From: Desulfobulbaceae bacterium
Lineage (GTDB): Bacteria; Desulfobacterota; Desulfobulbia; Desulfobulbales; Desulfocapsaceae
Direction: 5' to 3'
Assembly (NCBI GenBank): GCA_031256095.1
Contig: JAIRRG010000010.1
Location: forward strand, 1 to 13,741
Length of the DNA: 13,741 nt
Position 1 is the first letter of the stretch. The number at the start of each line of letters is the position of its first letter. Made by a program: the position numbers and the translations under genes. Under the pieces are notes generated by a model. The model was not told where the DNA came from. It saw only the letters and a list, made by a program, of their open reading frames with translations, and searched no databases. Of the stretch, positions 12,877 to 13,741 are shown piece after piece.

Positions 12877-12907
12877 AGCCCCTCGTGGGATTTCTCCAGG
12901 AGGGGCT
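12877..12907 (-). terminator. Terminator behind 5S rRNA copy 1
   Basis: AGCCCCTC (12877-12884) and GAGGGGCT (12900-12907) form the stem. On the minus strand it is followed by TCCTTTATTT, a weaker T tract than in the second copy. The 31-base core is identical to the terminator at 13624-13654. Confidence 0.8.
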
Positions 12908-12916
12908 GAGAAAGGA

Positions 12917-13029
12917 CCGGCGGCGACCTACTCTCCCATACAGTCTCCCATGCAGTACCATCGGCGCTGAAGAGCTTAACTTCCGTGTTCGGAAAGGGAA
13001 CGGGTGTGACCTCTTCGCTATGACCACCG
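12917..13029 (-). rRNA. rrf: 5S ribosomal RNA, copy 1
   Basis: Read on the minus strand, the sequence has the canonical 5S blocks GCGAAGAGGTCACACCCGTT, CCGAACACGGAAGTTAAGCT, GCGCCGATGGTACTGCATGG and GGGAGAGTAGGTCGCCGCCG. The ends CGGTGG (13029-13024) and CCGCCG pair as helix I. A small stem AAATC/GATTT lies just upstream of the 5' end, as in processed spacers. No 23S or 16S rRNA adjoins this copy directly; a lipoprotein gene precedes it. The exact ends are uncertain by a few bases. Confidence 0.95.
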
Positions 13030-13109
13030 TAAATCCTGACGATTTAAGAGCAGAGATAGAGTAAAAATGAGTCATCAGAAGAAATATGATAGATAAACTG
13101 CGCGGCTGA

Positions 13110-13517
13110 TTAATACCAGAAACCTCTATCGGAGATTTCGCGTGTTGCCAAAGAGCTGACCCGCCACACTCCTTGATCAAAAAAATTTTCTTTAGACAAA
13201 AAATAAGTGATAACCATTTTTTGTTCATGAGAGCCGCCAAAATCGTCGATATACGATACGGTGAACCAGACAGTGTGATGCTTTCCACGGTTATCGCTCC
13301 ATCCTCCGCGTTTTTCTATGACGATTTTCTCTATTTTTATTTTTTGAATTGAACGGCCACCGAAGAACCCAAGATTATAAGGAGGTATGCTTTGTAAGAC
13401 ATCAATTTCGATAATATCTTCATCTGGGCCGGGAGGAGGAGATTGCGAACATGATGAGGTCATTAAGAAACAGGCAATTATAGACACTATGCCCAATAAG
13501 AACTTTTGAAACCTCAC
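13110..13517 (-). CDS. Small putative lipoprotein between two 5S rRNA genes
   Basis: A 135-residue protein of unknown function. The start is a GTG at 13517 with AGGAG seven bases upstream. Residues 1-22 form a lipoprotein-type signal (KFLLGIVSIIACFLMTSSC), with the predicted lipidated Cys at 23. Its -3 residue is Thr or Ser, not Leu, so the lipobox is imperfect. A Pro-rich spacer SQSPPPGPDED follows, then a beta-rich domain (IKIEKIVIEKRGG, HHTVWFTVSYIDDFGG, EQKMVITYFLSKENFF, GVWRVSSLA). The gene is much richer in A and T than its neighbours, which suggests it came from elsewhere. It lies inside what looks like a duplicated rRNA operon end and may be read from the rRNA promoter if the upstream terminator leaks. 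Confidence 0.72.
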   Translation of the reverse strand: MRFQKFLLGIVSIIACFLMTSSCSQSPPPGPDEDIIEIDVLQSIPPYNLGFFGGRSIQKIKIEKIVIEKRGGWSDNRGKHHTVWFTVSYIDDFGGSHEQKMVITYFLSKENFFDQGVWRVSSLATREISDRGFWY

Positions 13518-13622
13518 AAGACTTCTCCTCTCTTTTTTTCATTCCGCTGGGAGCTGGCAGTGACGCCCGACATATGAATGAGCAGAATACTGGCGAGCTT
13601 AGATTATTCCAATAAAAACAAA

Positions 13623-13655
13623 AAGCCCCTCGTGGGATTTCTCCAGGAGGGGCTT
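13623..13655 (-). terminator. Terminator behind 5S rRNA copy 2
   Basis: AAGCCCCTC (13623-13631) and GAGGGGCTT (13647-13655) form the stem, followed on the minus strand by TTTTTGTTTTTATT. This is a strong intrinsic terminator, and its core is identical to that behind copy 1. Confidence 0.9.
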
Positions 13656-13671
13656 AAAGAAAAGAGAAAGG

Positions 13672-13741
13672 GCCGGCGGCGACCTACTCTCCCACACAGT
13701 CTCCCATGCAGTACCATCGGCGCTGAAGAGCTTAACTTCCG
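13672..13741 (-). rRNA. rrf: 5S ribosomal RNA, copy 2 (5' part outside the window)
   Basis: The last 70 bases repeat the 3' half of 5S copy 1 with a single difference in the shared part (CCCACACAG here, CCCATACAG at about 12937-12945, plus strand). It is likely the regular last gene of an rRNA operon whose 23S lies to the right, beyond the window. Confidence 0.92.

Noticed and set aside
12304..12909. Plus-strand open frame across the acuB terminator and comEA-like gene
   Set aside because: It runs through a terminator and lies antisense to a protein with a clear signal peptide and helix-hairpin-helix motifs.

Overview
The window looks like the chromosome of a Gram-negative anaerobe, most plausibly a member of the Desulfobacterota (former Deltaproteobacteria). 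The reasons are the secG-tRNA-Leu(GAG) order, a selenium cluster in which SelD itself contains selenocysteine, and the typical proteobacterial 5S rRNA. The genus cannot be set from the sequence alone.

Left edge (1-560): the end of secG and a complete tRNA-Leu(GAG). A small integrated element fills roughly 561-6935. It carries a P4-type tyrosine integrase, a coupled ORF of unknown function, an AlpA regulator and an archaeo-eukaryotic-type primase-polymerase joined to a RepA-like helicase. The last two are split by one in-frame amber codon. An iteron and palindrome cluster that looks like a replication origin follows, then a DUF6378-like gene, an unknown gene, a small terminase subunit and a brnTA toxin-antitoxin remnant. 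There are no capsid, tail, portal or large-terminase genes. This content fits a phage satellite (PICI or P4-like) that replicates itself and uses a small terminase to redirect a helper phage's packaging. No attR was found. The right edge is a junction at which both brnT (5' end) and the chromosomal helicase gene uvrD (3' end) are cut.

Middle (about 6930-10085, all minus strand): an operon selD-yedF-uvrD. selD has an in-frame UGA (Sec25) followed by a SECIS-like hairpin, so the conventional start downstream of it is wrong. uvrD is a pseudogene with a one-base frameshift and a lost 3' end.

Right part (10086-12363, plus strand): a roughly 470-base non-coding region, then an acuC-like deacetylase and an acuB-like CBS/ACT protein, closed by a strong terminator.

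Far right (12370-13741, minus strand): a secreted ComEA-like helix-hairpin-helix protein, a 5S rRNA with its terminator, a small AT-rich lipoprotein gene, and the 3' part of a second 5S rRNA with an almost identical terminator. This points to a duplicated end of an rRNA operon with a gene lying between the copies.
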